Assembly (NCBI GenBank): GCA_017502065.1
Contig: JAFVVU010000094.1
Location: 1 to 6,317, forward strand
Length of the DNA: 6,317 nt
Source of the DNA: Clostridia bacterium
Lineage (GTDB): Bacteria; Bacillota; Clostridia; RUG12999
Direction of reading: 5' to 3'
Shown here: piece after piece, positions 1 to 6,317 of the stretch
Numbering within the stretch: position 1 is the stretch's first letter
Layout of the letters: the number at the start of each line of letters is the position of its first letter
Translations under genes and position numbers: made by a program
The notes under the pieces: generated by a model
Database searches by the model: none
Told to the model about the DNA's origin: nothing
The model's input: only the letters and a program-made list of their open reading frames with translations

Positions 1-755
1 AAATAATTGCGGATTTGTTCCTGCCACAGGGAAACACGAAAAAGCTTCCCACATTTATTCAGATTTTCCATCAGTATGAGGAAGAAAAGTGCGATATAAA
101 TAATGGGCTTGACTTTGAAATTATTCCAATACTTGATATTGTAAAAAGAGGCTATATTGTTATTTCAGCCGATGCATATCACCTTACATACGTTGATGAA
201 GAATTAAATAGATTTGAAGTTGCGAGCACCGCGTGGACATGGAAAAATGCCGCAGAATTGTTAAACAAGGAACACCCCGACTGGTGTGGTACGGGAAAGC
301 TTGTTTCCGATACGATTCTTTTGGTTGATGCACTTCTTATGGACGAACGTGTGGATACAGACCGCATTGGTATATACGGACATTCACTTGGCGGAAAAAT
401 GGCTTTCTATGCCGGTTGTTTTGACGATCGAATCAAAGTAATTGTGGCAAGTGATTTTGGACTCGGTTGGGATCAAACCAACTGGAATTCTCCATGGTAT
501 TGGGGTGATAAGCTGGAAATAATAAAGCAAGAAGGGTTTAATAACACCGATTTACTTGCCTTATGTGCACCAAAACCGTTTTGTCTTATTGCTGGCGAAG
601 CTGACAACGAAGACAGTAACAAAATGTTACAGGCTGTTCCCGGCTATGATGATTGCCCCGAAAAAATATTCTTTGTAAATCATAAATCAGGACACAGACC
701 TCCAAAATATGCCGCAGCTGCCGGCTATGGATTTTTAGATCATTATTTAAAATAA
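1..755 (+). CDS. Alpha/beta hydrolase of the dienelactone hydrolase / acetyl-xylan-esterase-like group, 5' end outside window
   Basis: The reading frame is open to the left edge (codons in register with base 3), so the N-terminus is missing. The in-frame TTG at 15 is probably not the real start, because coding-like sequence (I-I-A-D) precedes it. Counting from that TTG there are 246 residues ending at TAA 753-755. What is seen: a nucleophile elbow GHSLGG at 122-127 with Ser124 as likely nucleophile; an acid candidate Asp197 in AGEADNED; His227 in SGHRPP near the C-terminus as likely catalytic base (His223 is the alternative); and FHQY at 18-21 in the place where such enzymes carry the HG oxyanion turn. 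No signal peptide can be judged because the N-terminus is absent. By family it should cleave an ester or similar bond; the substrate is unknown, and a carbohydrate or xenobiotic ester is only a guess. It is convergent to truB and functionally unrelated to the operon. Fold assignment is confident, subfamily is not. Confidence 0.85.
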   Translation, partial: IIADLFLPQGNTKKLPTFIQIFHQYEEEKCDINNGLDFEIIPILDIVKRGYIVISADAYHLTYVDEELNRFEVASTAWTWKNAAELLNKEHPDWCGTGKLVSDTILLVDALLMDERVDTDRIGIYGHSLGGKMAFYAGCFDDRIKVIVASDFGLGWDQTNWNSPWYWGDKLEIIKQEGFNNTDLLALCAPKPFCLIAGEADNEDSNKMLQAVPGYDDCPEKIFFVNHKSGHRPPKYAAAAGYGFLDHYLK

Positions 756-762
756 GAGCAAC

Positions 763-794
763 AAAGGGACAGCTTTTGCTGTCCCTTTTTGTTT
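763..794 (+). terminator. Rho-independent terminator after the hydrolase, possibly bidirectional
   Basis: A perfect 11-bp stem, AAAGGGACAGC (763-773) and GCTGTCCCTTT (778-788), encloses a TTTT loop and runs into a T-rich tail (786-790, then 792-794). It starts 7 bases after the hydrolase stop, as expected for its terminator. Read on the minus strand the same hairpin lies 4 bases past the truB stop. There the tail is weaker (TTT, then GTTGCTC, then ATTTT), so it may also end the truB operon, less efficiently. This is a direct sequence observation; termination itself is inferred. Confidence 0.9.
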
Positions 795-1656
795 AATAAA
801 ATGATATTCGCATTTTAAGGTATGTTTTTTCGATTATTTCTGACAAGCAAAGGAATTTGCCATCTGCCGAATAAATTCTGTAAAAACCGTCGTTTAAATC
901 AGCGGGAATGGTCATTCCGTTTAAAACTTTACGTTCCTGTTCTTCGTTCAATACAAATTCCGGATATTCCGAAAGAATTTCATCAGCAGGAACAATATAT
1001 TTTTCCGGATTTTTTTCAAATTCTTCTAAGTTAACACTTTCTGCAATTTCAAACCTGCCGTTTTTTATTCTTATGAGTTTTCCCATTGCAGCGCCACAGC
1101 CAAGCTTCTCTCCAATATCATGACAAAGCGTACGTATATACGTTCCTTTGGAACAGTGTACATTAATGATTGCGGTTTCTCCGTCAAACTCTTCAACATC
1201 AATAGCGTATATTGTAACTATTCTTTCTTTTCGTTCAACCTCTACGCCCTGACGCGCAAGCTCATAAAGCTTTTTTCCGCCTATCTTTATTGCAGAATAC
1301 ATGGGTGGAATTTGTTTTATTTCACCAAGAAAAGAATTTACTGTTTGTATAAATTCTTCTTTAGATACGTCAGGCGTCTTTTGTGAAATAACTTCTCCCG
1401 ACATATCCTGCGTATTGGTTGTTATTCCAAGATGCACTACTGCACGGTAGATTTTTTCTTTACCCATTACATAATCAGAAAGCTTTGTTGCTTTCCCTAC
1501 ACATACCGGAAGAACTCCTTCCGCATCGGGGTCAAGCGTTCCTGTGTGCCCTACCCTTTTTATCCCAAGAATTCTTCTTACTCTTGAAACAACGGTGTGT
1601 GATGTAATTCCTGCTGGTTTATTTATATTTACTATTCCGCCAAGTATTAAATCCAT
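793..1656 (-). CDS. truB: tRNA pseudouridine(55) synthase TruB
   Basis: TruB isomerises U55 to pseudouridine in the T-loop of most tRNAs, in the cytoplasm. The 287-residue protein is close to the usual bacterial length (about 290-315). Seen motifs in order: NINKPAGITSH near 10-20; GHTGTLDPDAEGVLP at 36-50 with Asp42 the catalytic aspartate (equivalent to E. coli Asp48); KIYRA with Tyr70, the active-site tyrosine; QIPPMYSAIKIGGKKLYELA at 115-134; and CSKGTYIRTLCHDIGEKLG at 168-186 with conserved Arg175. The remaining 100 residues form the TruB C-terminal RNA-binding region. The ATG at 1656 is the first possible start, because an in-frame TGA lies four codons upstream. It overlaps the nrnA end by 10 bp, and only a weak Shine-Dalgarno (GTGAG at 1669-1665) is visible, so translation probably depends on coupling to nrnA. 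It is the last gene of the operon; ribF, often next, is not present. Confidence 0.97.
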   Translation of the reverse strand: MDLILGGIVNINKPAGITSHTVVSRVRRILGIKRVGHTGTLDPDAEGVLPVCVGKATKLSDYVMGKEKIYRAVVHLGITTNTQDMSGEVISQKTPDVSKEEFIQTVNSFLGEIKQIPPMYSAIKIGGKKLYELARQGVEVERKERIVTIYAIDVEEFDGETAIINVHCSKGTYIRTLCHDIGEKLGCGAAMGKLIRIKNGRFEIAESVNLEEFEKNPEKYIVPADEILSEYPEFVLNEEQERKVLNGMTIPADLNDGFYRIYSADGKFLCLSEIIEKTYLKMRISFY

Positions 1657-2573
1657 TTCATCAACTCACGAATAAATTCTTCTTTTGCTTCATCAAAGGG
1701 TTTTGCAATGCTGCATCCCGCAGCATTTTTATGACCACCGCCTCCGAACATACTGCAGATTTTTGCAGCATCAATTTCACCAATTGTGCGAAGGCTTACC
1801 TTAACAACATCTCCGCGCTGTTTAAAGAACACGCCAATCAGGCATCCTTCCACATTAAGTGCCCGGTTTGCCATATCATTGAGGTGATGTTCATCTTCGG
1901 GAGCAAGCTTTTTAGCAGAAATAACACCGATTTTCCCATTACCATAAAACTCAATTTCAGAAATAAGCTTTGCTGAAAGTTCAAGTTTTCTAAGTGGTGT
2001 TATATCAAAAAGCATTCTGCACACATACGCCACATCAACAAGGTCGATTAATTTTGCCAGAATTGTATGTGTTTTTGCAGTTGTGTTGCCAAATCTGCAA
2101 CCACCCGTATCCGACATTATAGAAATATAAAGTGCAGTTGCAATCGCTTTGTCGATTTCTACATCAAGCTCATTTATAAGTTCAAAAATAAGTTCCCCTG
2201 CTGCCGCTGCCGTATGGTCACTTAAGAAAAGCTCACACGTTTGCGCTTTACAGATATGGTGGTCTACTATCATTTTTGTTTTTGCATTTTCAAAAAGAGT
2301 TGCACATGCACCCGTTCTTGTCTGTTCATTAAAATCAACACCGATTACGTTTTCGGAATTAATTGCTTCACTATATACAAGAGGTGCCCAGCCGGTAAAT
2401 TCAAAATCCGGATTTATCGGCTTTTCAAGCACAACATCTGCTTTTATACCAAGCTTTTCAAGGGCAAATTTAAGTGCAAAGCTACTGCCGAGAGCATCCC
2501 CATCGGGATTTTCGTGCGTTACTATCGTAACTTCACTTAAAGATTTAAGCTTCTGTGCTATTTTCTTCAGCAT
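1647..2573 (-). CDS. nrnA: DHH/DHHA1 phosphoesterase, NrnA-type oligoribonuclease / pAp phosphatase
   Basis: NrnA-type proteins hydrolyse RNA dinucleotides and other very short oligoribonucleotides using Mn2+, and in several species also dephosphorylate pAp to AMP. Both are cytoplasmic clean-up roles. The 308-residue protein has the full family layout. The DHH domain carries VTHENPDGDALGSS at 18-31 (Asp24 and Asp26 metal ligands), Asp80 in GVD, the signature DHH at 104-106, and SDTGGCRFGNTTAKT at 154-168 with Asp155. The C-terminal DHHA1 domain carries the substrate-binding motif GGGGHKNAAG at 277-286. All metal-binding residues appear intact, so it should be active. The ATG start at 2573 has a good Shine-Dalgarno (2587-2581, 7-nt spacing) and overlaps the rbfA 3' end by 29 bp. 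Its own 3' end overlaps truB by 10 bp. A DHH gene between rbfA and truB is common in Firmicutes. Whether RNA or pAp is the main substrate cannot be read from the sequence. Confidence 0.93.
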   Translation of the reverse strand: MLKKIAQKLKSLSEVTIVTHENPDGDALGSSFALKFALEKLGIKADVVLEKPINPDFEFTGWAPLVYSEAINSENVIGVDFNEQTRTGACATLFENAKTKMIVDHHICKAQTCELFLSDHTAAAAGELIFELINELDVEIDKAIATALYISIMSDTGGCRFGNTTAKTHTILAKLIDLVDVAYVCRMLFDITPLRKLELSAKLISEIEFYGNGKIGVISAKKLAPEDEHHLNDMANRALNVEGCLIGVFFKQRGDVVKVSLRTIGEIDAAKICSMFGGGGHKNAAGCSIAKPFDEAKEEFIRELMKWI

Positions 2574-2925
2574 CTTCTTTTCCCCCTACATCAAGCGATG
2601 ACAAAACCTGCGAAATATGTGCACCGTATTGAATTGATTTATCATATTCAAAAGAAAACTGCGGTGTATAACGAAGTTTAAGTCTTTGCCCGATTTCACG
2701 GCGGATAAAGCCGGCAGCGCGTTTTAAACCTTCAACTGTGTCTGCCGCACTTTGTTCGTCACCAATTACGCTTATATATGCTTTTGCAAATTTAAAATCG
2801 TTTGTTATGCTGACACCCGTAACCGATGTAAACTCATTTATACGGGGGTCTTTCAGTTCTCTTATCAAAGATGCAAGTTCTCTTTTTACTTCTTCGGAAA
2901 CCCTGTCTATTCTGTTAAATGCCAT
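2545..2925 (-). CDS. rbfA: 30S ribosome-binding factor A (RbfA)
   Basis: RbfA binds the maturing 30S subunit and assists processing of the 16S rRNA 5' end; it matters most at low temperature. The 126-residue protein is of normal length (about 115-130) and spans a single type II KH-like domain. Seen: RIDRVSEEVKRELASLI at 5-21, the typical first helix; KDPRI at 25-29; VTGVSITNDFKFAKAYISV at 35-53, the conserved strand region; and LKRAAGFIRREIGQRLKLRY at 67-86 leading into TPQFSFEYDKS. The last 15 residues or so are an acidic Gly/Glu-rich tail whose codons also hold the nrnA ribosome site and start. The start ATG lies 7 nt after the infB stop. The best Shine-Dalgarno (AAAGGG, 2943-2938) is within infB at a rather long 12-nt spacing, suggesting coupling to IF2 translation. 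Confidence 0.96.
   Translation of the reverse strand: MAFNRIDRVSEEVKRELASLIRELKDPRINEFTSVTGVSITNDFKFAKAYISVIGDEQSAADTVEGLKRAAGFIRREIGQRLKLRYTPQFSFEYDKSIQYGAHISQVLSSLDVGGKEDAEENSTEA
2581..2587 (-). promoter_or_regulatory. Shine-Dalgarno of nrnA inside rbfA
   Basis: On the minus strand AGGGGGA lies 7 bases before the nrnA ATG at 2573. It is embedded in the C-terminal Gly-Gly codons of rbfA and fixes the nrnA start despite the 29-bp overlap between the two genes. Confidence 0.8.
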
Positions 2926-2932
2926 TTAAGCA

Positions 2933-5188
2933 TCAAGCCCTTTCTATTTCTTCCATCACGTAAGATTCAATTACGTCGCCTTCTTTAAGGTCGTTGAATT
3001 TTTCAAAACTCATACCGCATTCAAATCCTTCAGCAACCTCTTTAGCGTCGTCTTTAAATCTCTTAAGTGAGCTTAAGTGTCCTTCATGAACAACTATACC
3101 GTCACGAACGATACGAACATCGCTGTTACGCATAATCTTACCGTCTGTAACGTGACATCCCGCAATTGTTCCAACGCCGGATACTTTGAACAGCTGTCTT
3201 ACTTCCGCATGTCCTGTTATAACTTCTTTGAACTGCGGTGCAAGCATACCTTTGATAGCTGCTTCAATTTCTTCAATTGCCTGATAAATAACTCTGTAAA
3301 GTCTTACGTCAACTTTCTTATCCTGTGCAGATTCCATAGCACCGTTTGTAGGTCTTACGTTAAATCCGACAATAATAGCATTTGATGCATCAGCAAGCAT
3401 TACGTCAGATTCGTTTACAGCACCAACTGCGCCATGGATAATATTGATTCTTACTTCTTCGTTTGTAAGTTTGAGAAGTGACTGTTTAACCGCTTCAACA
3501 GAACCCTGAACGTCAGCTTTAACGATAATGTTAAGGTCTTTTACATCACCCTGATTAATCTGGTTAAAGAGATCGTCAAGAGAAACAAGCTTTCTTGAGT
3601 TCTGTTCTTCTTCTTTAAGTTTGAATTTACGATTTTCAACAACGTTTTTAGCCATTTTTTCATCATCTACACAGTAAAGTGTATCTCCGCCTTCCGGAAC
3701 ATCGGAAAGACCAAGAATTTCAACCGGAGTTGACGGACCTGCAGATGTGATTTTTCTGCCTTTATCGTCTGTCATTGCACGAACTTTACCAATTGATGTG
3801 CCTGCAACAACAAAATCGCCTGCTTTAAGTGTACCGTTCTGAACAAGAATTGTTGCAACCGGACCTTTGGATTTATCAAGTCTTGATTCAATAACCGCAC
3901 CTTTGGCATTTCTGTTCGGATTAGCTTTAAGCTCTTTCATATCCGCAACAAGTAGTACCATTTCAAGAAGGTTTTCAATACCATCACCTGTAAGCGCTGA
4001 AACCGGAACACAAATTGTGTCTCCGCCCCAATCTTCAGGAAGAAGGTCATATTCTGTAAGTTCCTGTTTAACTCTGTCAGGATTAGCTGTCGGTTTATCC
4101 ATTTTGTTAATTGCAACAATAACAGTTACTCCTGCAGCTTTTGCATGGTTAATTGCTTCAACTGTCTGCGGCATAATACCGTCATCGGCAGCAACAACAA
4201 GAATTGCAATATCTGTTACCTGTGCACCACGAAGTCGCATTGCTGTGAATGCTTCATGTCCCGGTGTGTCAAGGAATGTAATTAGTCTGTCGTTAATTTT
4301 GACGCTGTATGCACCGATATGCTGTGTAATACCGCCAGCTTCTCCTTTTGTTACCTGTGTTTTTCTTATTGAGTCAAGGATTGATGTTTTACCATGGTCA
4401 ACGTGACCCATTACAACAACAACCGGCGGACGCGGAACGAGTGTTGACGGATCGTCTTCAACATCGTTAAAGAGAATGTCTTCCTGTGTTACTATAATTT
4501 CACGTTCAACCTCTGCGCCCATATCTTCCGCTACAAGAGAAGCGGTATCAAAATCAATAACATCGTTAATTGATGCCATAATTCCGAGAATCATAAGCTT
4601 TTTGATTACTTCCGCTGCAGCCTTGCCCATTCTTTCAGCAAGCTCAGATACGGTAATTTCATCAGGAATTAGAACGTGGATTTTTTCTTCTTTCTGTTTA
4701 GCCGGTTTCTGTATTTTTTCAAAGTTTTCGGCTTTATCCTTTTTATTGTTTTTGCCGCCTTTTTTTATTTTCTGTTTACCCTGAGCAGAATCATCCATAT
4801 CCGGAAGGATATCCTGAATTCTGTCGGCTTCGTCATATTTTTTAAGATCTACCGCGTTGGCTCTTGTATCAACATGTCTTGAAGTTCTTTCAGCCTTTGA
4901 TTCCTTTTCTTCCACTACGGGTTCTTCAGCAGTTTCCGTTTCGGGCTTTTCTTTTTTCTTTGCCGGTTTTTCTTCTTTTGCCGGTTCTTCTGCTTTTCTT
5001 TCCATATCAATCGGAGAACCGTCATCAAATTTTTGTGTAAGTATCTCAACAAGAAGGTTGAGCTGATCATCCTCAAGACTGCTTGTTGTTGATTTCTTTT
5101 CTATACCAAAATCCTTAAGTACAGCTATTATTTCTTTTCCGGAAATATTAAATACTTTACCAAGCTCACTGATTTTTATTTTAGCCAT
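2933..5188 (-). CDS. infB: Translation initiation factor IF-2
   Basis: IF2 is the GTPase that brings fMet-tRNA to the 30S subunit and promotes 50S joining. The 751-residue protein has all expected parts. A first IF2_N domain covers about 1-52 ([17 protein letters not shown]). A Lys/Glu/Pro-rich, probably disordered linker spans about 62-168. A second IF2_N domain lies at about 175-222 ([19 protein letters not shown]). The G domain follows with G1 GHVDHGKT 261-268, G2 GGITQHIG 285-292, G3 DTPGH 307-311, G4 NKMD 361-364 and G5 SAL 397-399. Domain II starts near 430, then the linking domain III ([16 protein letters not shown], 557-572), and the C-terminal tRNA-binding domain (about 630-751) with [11 protein letters not shown] and GCHVTDGKI. 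All G motifs are intact. The ATG directly abuts the ylxQ stop (TAAATG) and is preceded by a near-perfect Shine-Dalgarno, so the start is secure. Its length is typical of Firmicutes. Confidence 0.99.
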   Translation of the reverse strand: MAKIKISELGKVFNISGKEIIAVLKDFGIEKKSTTSSLEDDQLNLLVEILTQKFDDGSPIDMERKAEEPAKEEKPAKKKEKPETETAEEPVVEEKESKAERTSRHVDTRANAVDLKKYDEADRIQDILPDMDDSAQGKQKIKKGGKNNKKDKAENFEKIQKPAKQKEEKIHVLIPDEITVSELAERMGKAAAEVIKKLMILGIMASINDVIDFDTASLVAEDMGAEVEREIIVTQEDILFNDVEDDPSTLVPRPPVVVVMGHVDHGKTSILDSIRKTQVTKGEAGGITQHIGAYSVKINDRLITFLDTPGHEAFTAMRLRGAQVTDIAILVVAADDGIMPQTVEAINHAKAAGVTVIVAINKMDKPTANPDRVKQELTEYDLLPEDWGGDTICVPVSALTGDGIENLLEMVLLVADMKELKANPNRNAKGAVIESRLDKSKGPVATILVQNGTLKAGDFVVAGTSIGKVRAMTDDKGRKITSAGPSTPVEILGLSDVPEGGDTLYCVDDEKMAKNVVENRKFKLKEEEQNSRKLVSLDDLFNQINQGDVKDLNIIVKADVQGSVEAVKQSLLKLTNEEVRINIIHGAVGAVNESDVMLADASNAIIVGFNVRPTNGAMESAQDKKVDVRLYRVIYQAIEEIEAAIKGMLAPQFKEVITGHAEVRQLFKVSGVGTIAGCHVTDGKIMRNSDVRIVRDGIVVHEGHLSSLKRFKDDAKEVAEGFECGMSFEKFNDLKEGDVIESYVMEEIERA

Positions 5189-5506
5189 TTAAATCTCCTC
5201 CATTTCTTCTGCGCACTTTAGTATTCCGTCCGCAAAGTTTTCATCTGTGATACAGACAAGCGACAATTCCTTATAGCTTACTGCTTTGCCAAGCGTCTGT
5301 TTATCAAATGCATTCAAACACTTTACCTGATTTCTTTCTGCAAATCCGGTAAATTTTTCTTTTGTTGCGCCTCCGCAATCTTCCGTTATAATAAGAAGCT
5401 TTGCTTTGCCGCTTTTCATTGCATATTCAGCTCTTGTTGCACCGCAGGCACAGTTACCTGAACGCCGGCACAGTCCTATAAGTCTTAATGCTTTGTCGTT
5501 ATTCAC
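5189..5506 (-). CDS. ylxQ: YlxQ, L7Ae/L30e-family RNA-binding protein
   Basis: YlxQ proteins have the L7Ae/L30e/S12e fold and are thought to bind kink-turn RNA; the cellular target in bacteria is not settled. The 105-residue length fits the family (about 100). Seen: ALRLIGLCRRSGNCACGATR at 6-25, corresponding to the family's GLARRAGK-type opening; SGKAKLLIITEDCGGATKEK at 32-51, the central strand and the RNA-contacting turn; TLGKAVSYKELSLVCITDEN at 71-90; and a Glu-rich end. It starts with GTG at 5506, because the next in-frame ATG (Met30) would remove the first helix. A Shine-Dalgarno AAAGGTG at 5520-5514 supports this. It overlaps ylxR by 8 bp and abuts infB. It contains seven cysteines, which looks high. 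The symbol is based on family and on its position between ylxR and infB. Confidence 0.92.
   Translation of the reverse strand: MNNDKALRLIGLCRRSGNCACGATRAEYAMKSGKAKLLIITEDCGGATKEKFTGFAERNQVKCLNAFDKQTLGKAVSYKELSLVCITDENFADGILKCAEEMEEI
5194..5201 (-). promoter_or_regulatory. Strong Shine-Dalgarno of infB
   Basis: GGAGGAGA on the minus strand sits within the last codons of ylxQ (Met-Glu-Glu-Ile) about 5-6 bases before the infB ATG at 5188. It is the best match to the anti-Shine-Dalgarno among the junctions in this operon, consistent with high IF2 output. Confidence 0.85.
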
Positions 5507-5762
5507 CTTGTATCACCTTTTCAAGAGTATTATAAACTTCTTCAGGAACACCACTTGAAAATGCGCGTTCAATGCGCTTTCCTTTTCTGGCGGCCGATAT
5601 ACATTTTTCGTCTTTACAAACATAACAACCTCTGCCGTTTGCTTTTCCGCCAACATCAACAGATATTTCTCCTGATGCGGTTCTGACAACACGGATAAGT
5701 TCGTGTTTTTCTTTCATTTCACCGCACACTATACATTTTCTGTTAGGTACTTTTTTTATCAT
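5499..5762 (-). CDS. ylxR: YlxR family (DUF448) RNA-binding protein
   Basis: YlxR is a small protein nearly always encoded just after nusA in Gram-positive bacteria. It has been described as a nucleic-acid-associated regulator and, in more recent work, as a modulator of the RNase P RNA; I rely on memory for that role. The 87-residue protein shows both family blocks: NRKCIVCGEMKEKHELIRVV at 7-26 with a CxxC pair (Cys10, Cys13), and GKANGRGCYVCKDEKCI at 39-55 with Cys46, Cys49 and Cys54. The NGRG stretch is the most conserved part, with Cys where Ala is usual after GRG. The two Cys clusters could bind a metal, which is inference. The start ATG at 5762 lies 2 nt after the nusA stop. A Shine-Dalgarno-like GGTGA (5773-5769), built from the last nusA codons, has 6-nt spacing. 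The gene overlaps ylxQ by 8 bp. Confidence 0.94.
   Translation of the reverse strand: MIKKVPNRKCIVCGEMKEKHELIRVVRTASGEISVDVGGKANGRGCYVCKDEKCISAARKGKRIERAFSSGVPEEVYNTLEKVIQGE
5514..5520 (-). promoter_or_regulatory. Shine-Dalgarno supporting the GTG start of ylxQ
   Basis: AAAGGTG on the minus strand, inside the last codons of ylxR, lies 7 bases before the GTG at 5506-5504. It decides the start of ylxQ, which has no usable ATG near its N-terminus. Confidence 0.7.
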
Positions 5763-5764
5763 TA

Positions 5765-6317
5765 TTATTCACCATCAACTTCTGATTTTCCGCTTTTTAT
5801 ATCAATCTTCCATCCGGTAAGTCTTGCTGCAAGTTTTGCATTAAGACCTTCTTTACCGATTGCAAGTGAAAGCTGAGATTCATCAACAATAACTTCTGCT
5901 TCTTTTCTACCTTCTTCAAAAGCCGCCTTATCAACCGTTACGCTGATTGCTTTTGCAGGAGAAATTGCAGCTGCAATAAATTCTTCCGGATTTTCGCTGT
6001 ATTTAACAATATCAACTTTTTCTCCGCCAAGTTCTTCAACAACAAGGTTAACTCTGTTACCGTGTGTACCTACGCAAGCACCTACCGGTTCAACATCTGC
6101 TTCGTTTGAAAGAACTGCAATTTTGCTTCTTACGCCCGCCTCACGAGATACGGATTTGATTTCAACAATTCCTTCTTTAATTTCAGGAACTTCTCTTTCA
6201 AAAAGTTTAGAAACAAGTTCAGGTGCTGTTCTTGAAACCTGAACATAAGGTCCTCTCGGTGTATTGTTGATATCTGCAACAAAAACAGTAATCTTCTGTC
6301 CGTGAGTATATGCTTCA
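5765..6317 (-). CDS. nusA: Transcription termination/antitermination protein NusA, C-terminal part (5' end outside window)
   Basis: NusA binds RNA polymerase and nascent RNA and affects pausing, intrinsic termination and rRNA antitermination. Translating the minus strand from 6316 gives 183 residues without a stop, ending at TAA 5767-5765. The visible part starts in the S1 domain (HGQKITVFVADINNTPRGPY, about 5-24), followed by VQVSRTAPELVSKLFEREVP at 25-44. It continues into the first KH domain with VGACVGTHGNRV at 78-89 (GxxG = GTHG 83-86) and LGGEKVDIVKYSENPEEFIA at 96-115. The second KH domain carries LAIGKEGLNAKLAARLTGWK at 151-170 (GxxG = GKEG 154-157). The protein stops about ten residues after KH2 and lacks the acidic repeats of E. 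coli NusA, as is usual outside Proteobacteria. The N-terminal polymerase-binding domain lies beyond the right edge, as does any operon promoter. Confidence 0.97.
   Translation of the reverse strand, partial: EAYTHGQKITVFVADINNTPRGPYVQVSRTAPELVSKLFEREVPEIKEGIVEIKSVSREAGVRSKIAVLSNEADVEPVGACVGTHGNRVNLVVEELGGEKVDIVKYSENPEEFIAAAISPAKAISVTVDKAAFEEGRKEAEVIVDESQLSLAIGKEGLNAKLAARLTGWKIDIKSGKSEVDGE

Noticed and set aside
15..17. TTG as the true start of the hydrolase
   Set aside because: The frame is open and coding-like to the window edge, there is no Shine-Dalgarno before it, and hydrolases of this group normally have more residues before the FHQY turn.
1132..1143. 12-bp perfect palindrome ACGTATATACGT
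   Set aside because: It falls within truB codons for the conserved TYIR segment and is alone; there is no paired site, promoter or repeat nearby, so chance is the simplest reading.
2149..2601. 150-codon plus-strand open frame opposite nrnA and the end of rbfA
   Set aside because: It is antisense to well-supported genes with Ser/Phe-rich shadow composition and no family resemblance.
3867..4406. 179-codon plus-strand open frame opposite infB
   Set aside because: It lies wholly antisense to the IF2 G-domain and domain II region, has a low-complexity Ser/Ile/Ala composition typical of a shadow frame, and shows no recognisable domain.
4690..5003. Lys/Glu-rich stretch of IF2 (about residues 62-168) as a possible separate or repeated domain
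   Set aside because: A charged, length-variable linker between the two IF2_N domains is normal for this family, and I see no regular repeat unit in it.

Overview
The window is an AT-rich chromosomal segment from a bacterium, most likely a Firmicute of the class Clostridia. The argument rests on gene order and protein features. The minus strand carries nusA-ylxR-ylxQ-infB-rbfA-nrnA-truB, the translation and transcription-factor operon found in Gram-positive bacteria. YlxR, the YlxQ L7Ae-like protein and a DHH/DHHA1 NrnA-type protein between rbfA and truB are typical of that group. NusA also ends directly after its second KH domain, without the acidic repeats seen in proteobacterial NusA. The genus cannot be fixed from the sequence.

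Layout, left to right. A plus-strand gene, cut off by the left edge, encodes the C-terminal part of an alpha/beta hydrolase (1-755). A strong hairpin with a T-tract (763-794) follows and lies between it and the convergent truB. From 793 to the right edge everything is one tightly packed minus-strand operon. Its transcription order is nusA (5' end outside the window), ylxR, ylxQ, infB, rbfA, nrnA, truB. Junctions are 2 nt, an 8-bp overlap, 0 nt, 7 nt, a 29-bp overlap and a 10-bp overlap. This indicates one transcript with extensive translational coupling. No intergenic gap exceeds about 40 bases and there is no room for an internal operon promoter outside coding sequence.

The operon genes serve one theme, making and using the translation apparatus. 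NusA modulates pausing, termination and antitermination, including on rRNA operons. YlxR and YlxQ are small RNA-binding proteins. IF2 delivers initiator tRNA to the ribosome. RbfA matures the 30S subunit. NrnA degrades very short RNAs (and in some species pAp). TruB makes pseudouridine 55 in tRNA. The hydrolase is unrelated in function and marks the end of the conserved block; ribF, which often follows truB, is absent here.

I see no tRNA, rRNA, mobile element, CRISPR array, prophage or evidence for a new system. The findings are modest: an uncharacterised hydrolase with an aromatic-rich segment, the synteny break after truB, and some local junction and hairpin structures.
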